Part shown: one piece after another, positions 36,279-38,537 of the stretch
Layout: each line of letters begins with the position of its first letter
How positions within the stretch are numbered: the stretch's first letter is position 1
NCBI GenBank assembly: GCA_949285665.1
Contig: CASDYC010000003.1
Span: 1-38,537 of the forward strand
Length of the DNA: 38,537 nucleotides
Direction of reading: 5' to 3'
From: an uncultured bacterium
GTDB taxonomy: Bacteria > Bacillota_I > Bacilli_A > RFN20 > CAG-826
The notes under the pieces: generated by a model
What the model was told of the DNA's origin: nothing
Seen by the model: only the letters and a program-made list of their open reading frames with translations
The model's database searches: none
Made by a program: the position numbers and the translations under genes

Positions 36279-37232
36279 CTATAGTTTTTTTAAAATATTT
36301 TCAAAAAAAGCTGGAAGTTTAGCTTTAAATTTTTTATTAGATAAATATTTTAAGCAACCGTCTAAATTATAAAATTGAATTTCACTTGAGTGTAAAAGTT
36401 GATAATTTAAATTAAATTCATTTTTAAATTTTTTATTAACTTCTATATTTCCATATTTTTGATCACCTACAATTGGATGATTTATATATTGCATATGAAC
36501 TCTAATTTGATGAGTTCTGCCAGTTAATAATTTAACTTTAAGTAATGTAAACCCATCATAATTTTTTAAAACTTGATATTGCGTTATGGCTTTTTTTGCT
36601 TTTTCGTCATCGCTTACAATAACAAGGTTTTTATTTTCTATTTTTAATAAACTTTTATTTATTTCTCCATCTTTTAAAATATTTCCACAAACTAGAGTAA
36701 TATATTCTTTACTAACACTACTTTTTCCTTTAAAAATATTCATTAATCCTTGCAGAACTTTATTATTTTTTCCAAAAATTACTAAGCCAGATGTATTTCT
36801 ATCTAATCTATGGGCTGGAGCTGGAGTAAATAGAGAATTAGAATTATATTCATTTTTTGAATATAAATAATTTAAAACATCATTAGTAAGAGTTTCTTTT
36901 TTATTTTTACTATCACCATGAATTAATAAACCAGCTGGTTTATTAATTATTAAAACATTTTCATCTTCATAAACAATTTCATGATTAAATTTTATTTGTT
37001 TTAATTGAATATTTTTTTTAAAATCTTCTAATTGATCTTCGCTAATATAAACTTTAACTTCATCATTTTCTTTCAAAATATAATTAATATCAACATGTTT
37101 ATTATTAACTTTAACATCTTTTTTTCTAAACAATTTATAAATAAATGATAAAGGTGCATTTCTTAATTGTTTTCGAATAAATTTATCAATTCTTTGATTT
37201 GATTGAGTGTCATTAATTAAATATGAAATCAT
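36279..37232 (-). CDS. RluC/RluD-family 23S rRNA pseudouridine synthase
   Basis: The protein has an N-terminal S4 RNA-binding domain (SNQRIDKFIRKQLRNAPLSF...VNNKHVDINYILKENDEV) and a pseudouridine synthase domain with catalytic motif HRLDRNTSGLVIFGKN, preceded by INKPAGLLIHGDS and followed by LLTGRTHQIRVHM. I choose the Met of MISYLINDTQ (317 residues), where the family normally begins; a longer frame opens 22 codons upstream but adds a hydrophobic stretch not typical of the family. Which pseudouridine it makes (RluC versus RluD site) is not decidable here. It lies just downstream of the divergent tRNA-Ser(GGA). Confidence 0.92.
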   Translation of the reverse strand: MISYLINDTQSNQRIDKFIRKQLRNAPLSFIYKLFRKKDVKVNNKHVDINYILKENDEVKVYISEDQLEDFKKNIQLKQIKFNHEIVYEDENVLIINKPAGLLIHGDSKNKKETLTNDVLNYLYSKNEYNSNSLFTPAPAHRLDRNTSGLVIFGKNNKVLQGLMNIFKGKSSVSKEYITLVCGNILKDGEINKSLLKIENKNLVIVSDDEKAKKAITQYQVLKNYDGFTLLKVKLLTGRTHQIRVHMQYINHPIVGDQKYGNIEVNKKFKNEFNLNYQLLHSSEIQFYNLDGCLKYLSNKKFKAKLPAFFENILKKL

Positions 37233-37309
37233 ATTAAACAATATAAAATATAAATTATTTATTATCAATATTTTTATGATATAATAATCAAGCATCAATT
37301 AATTTTAGT

Positions 37310-37400
37310 GGAGAAATACCCAAGTGGTTGAAGGGGCGGGCTTGGAAAGCTCGTAGGTCTGTAACAGGGCGCCAGGGTTCAAATCCCTGTTTCTCCGCCA
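37310..37400 (+). tRNA. tRNA-Ser (anticodon GGA)
   Basis: A 91-nt class II tRNA with encoded CCA. The acceptor is GGAGAAA with TTTCTCC, G is the discriminator, the anticodon loop TTGGAAA sits between CGGGC and GCTCG, and the long variable arm is GGTCTGTAACAGGGC-like. It decodes UCC and UCU. Confidence 0.95.
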
Positions 37401-37437
37401 TTAAAAAAATAAGATTTGTATAAATTAAAAACTCAAT

Positions 37438-37463
37438 AAAAGCCCTAAAAGGGCTTTTTATTT
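37438..37463 (+). terminator. Terminator after tRNA-Ser(GGA)
   Basis: A 9-bp stem AAAAGCCCT/AGGGCTTTT with loop AAA and a following TTATTTTA tail, 38 bases after the tRNA. Confidence 0.85.
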
Positions 37464-37539
37464 TACTACCATAAGTTGACAAAATAATTATACTTTTATT
37501 TTTAATGACCTTATAAAATTTAACTTTAATTCTAATAAA

Positions 37540-37606
37540 AAAGAGAGTGTTATTTTAGATTACAAAGTTTTATAGAACTTTATATCAAACGCTCACTTTT
37601 AAGTAT
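37540..37606 (-). terminator. Imperfect terminator after the truncated lipoprotein-like ORF
   Basis: On the minus strand GAGCGTT pairs with AACACTC across an inner AAAGTT/AACTTT hairpin, followed by TCTTTTTT. It lies 36 bases beyond the stop of the ORF at 37642. Confidence 0.55.
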
Positions 37607-37641
37607 TATTACAATATTAACTAATTTTAATTAATTATATT

Positions 37642-37905
37642 TTAATTACTTGGTGTGTATACATTTTTAATAAATATATCCTTATTTAAATCTGCTCCAT
37701 CAAGATTAATTGATGGATATTTAGTTAAATCAGTAACAATGTTAAGTCCCACGCTTGTGAATAAGAATATACCAAAGTTTTTAACTTTAAGTAAGAATGT
37801 TTTTCCAAATTTATCACTAAAATTAGCATTGTATTTGAAATAATCATCTGATGTTGTATCAGCAGGTTGATCTTTCCATGAATATTCACTAGTAATATTG
37901 GAATA
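37642..37905 (-). pseudogene. C-terminal fragment of an unknown extracellular-type protein
   Basis: A minus-strand frame with no start codon reads SEYSWKDQPADTTSDDYFKY, then NANFSDKFGKTFLLKVKNFG, GLNIVTDLTKYPSINLDGAD and ends KNVYTPSN with TAA at 37642-37644. It has the Asn/Asp/Ser/Lys bias of the two lipoproteins in the window but I find no homologous block. It stops abruptly at about 37905, where sequence composition changes, so it looks cut off by an insertion or rearrangement. The stretch from 37464 to 37641 holds only its terminator. Confidence 0.45.
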
Positions 37906-37917
37906 AGTGATGAAAAA

Positions 37918-38049
37918 ATGCTTATGGTAATTCTTTATCGAGATGTCTCCTTTAATTCCTATGAAGATATCTCAAAGGCAGTAAACTTGTCACTTAGCTA
38001 TTTCTATAAACTTCATAAGATGAGAATAGACGAGCTAAATAAGACTTAA
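37918..38049 (+). pseudogene. HTH fragment resembling sigma-70 region 4
   Basis: Forty-three codons, MLMVILYRDVSFNSYEDISK then AVNLSLSYFYKLHKMRIDEL, ending NKT. The spacing Ser-Tyr-Glu-Asp-Ile-x-Lys, then Leu-Ser four residues apart and a final helix, is that of the C-terminal helix-turn-helix of sigma-like and related regulators of mobile elements. The frame is open back to 37882 without a ribosome site, so this is most likely the 3' end of a gene lost at the junction. Codons such as GAC, GAG and CTA differ from the neighbours. A strong terminator follows. Confidence 0.45.
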
Positions 38050-38057
38050 ATAGCACT

Positions 38058-38088
38058 GAGGTTACTAGTGATGGTAGCCTCTTTTCTT
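38058..38088 (+). terminator. Strong terminator after the HTH fragment
   Basis: An 8-bp stem GAGGTTAC/GTAGCCTC (one G-U pair) with loop TAGTGATG, followed by TTTTCTT. Confidence 0.85.
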
Positions 38089-38360
38089 AATTTGCGATAA
38101 TTTGGGCTTCTTTTGGCTTCAGTGGGGTTTTAGAAACTAGAACGATTTTTACTAAAGAAAGAAGAATAAGCGAATGTGGTGTAAACGTGAGCCTTTTAGA
38201 ACACAAGAGAACCGATAGTTAATCTATTTCTCATTTATTTACAATTTAACTCTTTAGCAGTATAATAAATCCGAAAACGAGCGTGGACTTTTCCTGAGTC
38301 ATCATCTTTTTGCCACACAACCTAGTGATGAATAAGTAGTTTTGTATTTATCGTGATTTT
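38089..38360. other. Gene-free stretch of foreign-looking composition
   Basis: About 270 bases between the terminator and the nitroreductase ribosome site. It is visibly richer in G+C than the chromosome to its left. Every frame that I read is closed by stops after short runs. I see no tRNA, riboswitch or repeat that I can name. Confidence 0.4.
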
Positions 38361-38378
38361 GGGAGGAAAATGATATTC

Positions 38379-38537
38379 ATGGAAACTGATTTTATTAAAC
38401 TAATTGAAACTAGAAGAAGCATAAGAACTTATAAGAAGGAACCAGTATCAGAAAAGGATTTAAATAAGATTCTTGAAGCTGGAACTTATGCTCCTACAGG
38501 TGGTGGAAGACAATCGCCTACCATTGTGGCTGTTACT
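38379..38537 (+). CDS. Nitroreductase-family protein, N-terminal part (cut by window end)
   Basis: The visible 53 residues, METDFIKLIETRRSIRTYKK then EPVSEKDLNKILEAGTYAPT and GGGRQSP, are the classic N-terminus of FMN-dependent nitroreductases: RRSIRxYxxxP supplies FMN phosphate contacts and AxxAPTGGGRQ the conserved substrate-side loop. GGGAGG lies 12 bases before this ATG and 3 bases before an in-frame ATG at 38370; the later start fits the family better. Codons (AAG, ACA, GGA) and the G+C level differ from most of the window, in line with transfer. Confidence 0.88.
   Translation, partial: METDFIKLIETRRSIRTYKKEPVSEKDLNKILEAGTYAPTGGGRQSPTIVAVT

Noticed and set aside
37288-37482. Minus-strand ORF across tRNA-Ser(GGA)
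   Set aside because: It is antisense to a tRNA and its terminator; the Arg/Pro-rich translation is typical of such shadows.
38089-38360. Riboswitch or T-box upstream of the nitroreductase
   Set aside because: I see no recognisable conserved core, and the only clear hairpin belongs to the preceding gene.

Overview
The window is a very AT-rich chromosomal segment of a low-G+C Gram-positive bacterium. Housekeeping proteins (RNase J, RsmD, YlbF, YitT, Spx, Maf, PepT) look like Bacilli relatives, probably an uncultured gut lineage near Erysipelotrichia, RF39 or Mollicutes. TGA is used as a stop (for example in cas2 and maf) and Trp is TGG, so this is the standard bacterial code and not the mycoplasma code. 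Two cell-envelope lipoproteins with classical lipoboxes point to a single-membrane cell. These assignments come from reading motifs by eye; no database search was run.

Layout. At 1-254 is the cut-off end of an IS3-type insertion sequence, followed by an initiator tRNA-Met, pepT and a collagen-like lipoprotein gene whose promoter region holds a perfect 24-bp palindrome. From about 3.9 to 11.9 kb lies a complete type II-A CRISPR-Cas locus, all on the minus strand: tracrRNA, cas9 (1391 codons), cas1, cas2, csn2, a very short leader and an array of 26 repeats and 25 spacers. The repeat is nearly symmetric at its ends, so orientation was decided by pairing with the tracrRNA and by a TTTTGAG leader end.

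From 12 to 19 kb is an accessory stretch: an ArsB/SLC13-type permease, a small membrane protein, a frameshifted remnant, a large unknown lipoprotein, a SHOCT membrane protein, a 69-residue protein built from DFYNRI repeats, a minimal kinase-like protein and a decayed CocE/NonD hydrolase.

From 19 to 37.4 kb is mostly housekeeping: tRNA-Ser(GCU), proS, a degenerate GGDEF/EAL protein, tRNA-Ser(CGA), a YitT protein, a membrane-anchored thioredoxin-like protein, a metal-site-less YfiH-like protein, ylbF-rsmD, def, an rnj-maf operon, an EIIB-like protein, a CYTH protein, an Spx regulator with an extra Cys cluster, trpS with an overlapping HAD hydrolase, phosphoglucomutase, a DUF2130 protein, an RluD-type pseudouridine synthase and tRNA-Ser(GGA). 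Past about 37.9 kb composition and codon use change: a sigma-like HTH fragment, a strong terminator and the start of a nitroreductase suggest imported DNA.

The clearest system is the CRISPR-Cas9 locus. The less expected signal is a set of small proteins that keep a recognisable fold but have lost the catalytic residues (EAL, EIIB and YfiH relatives), plus the repeat-built DFYNRI protein.
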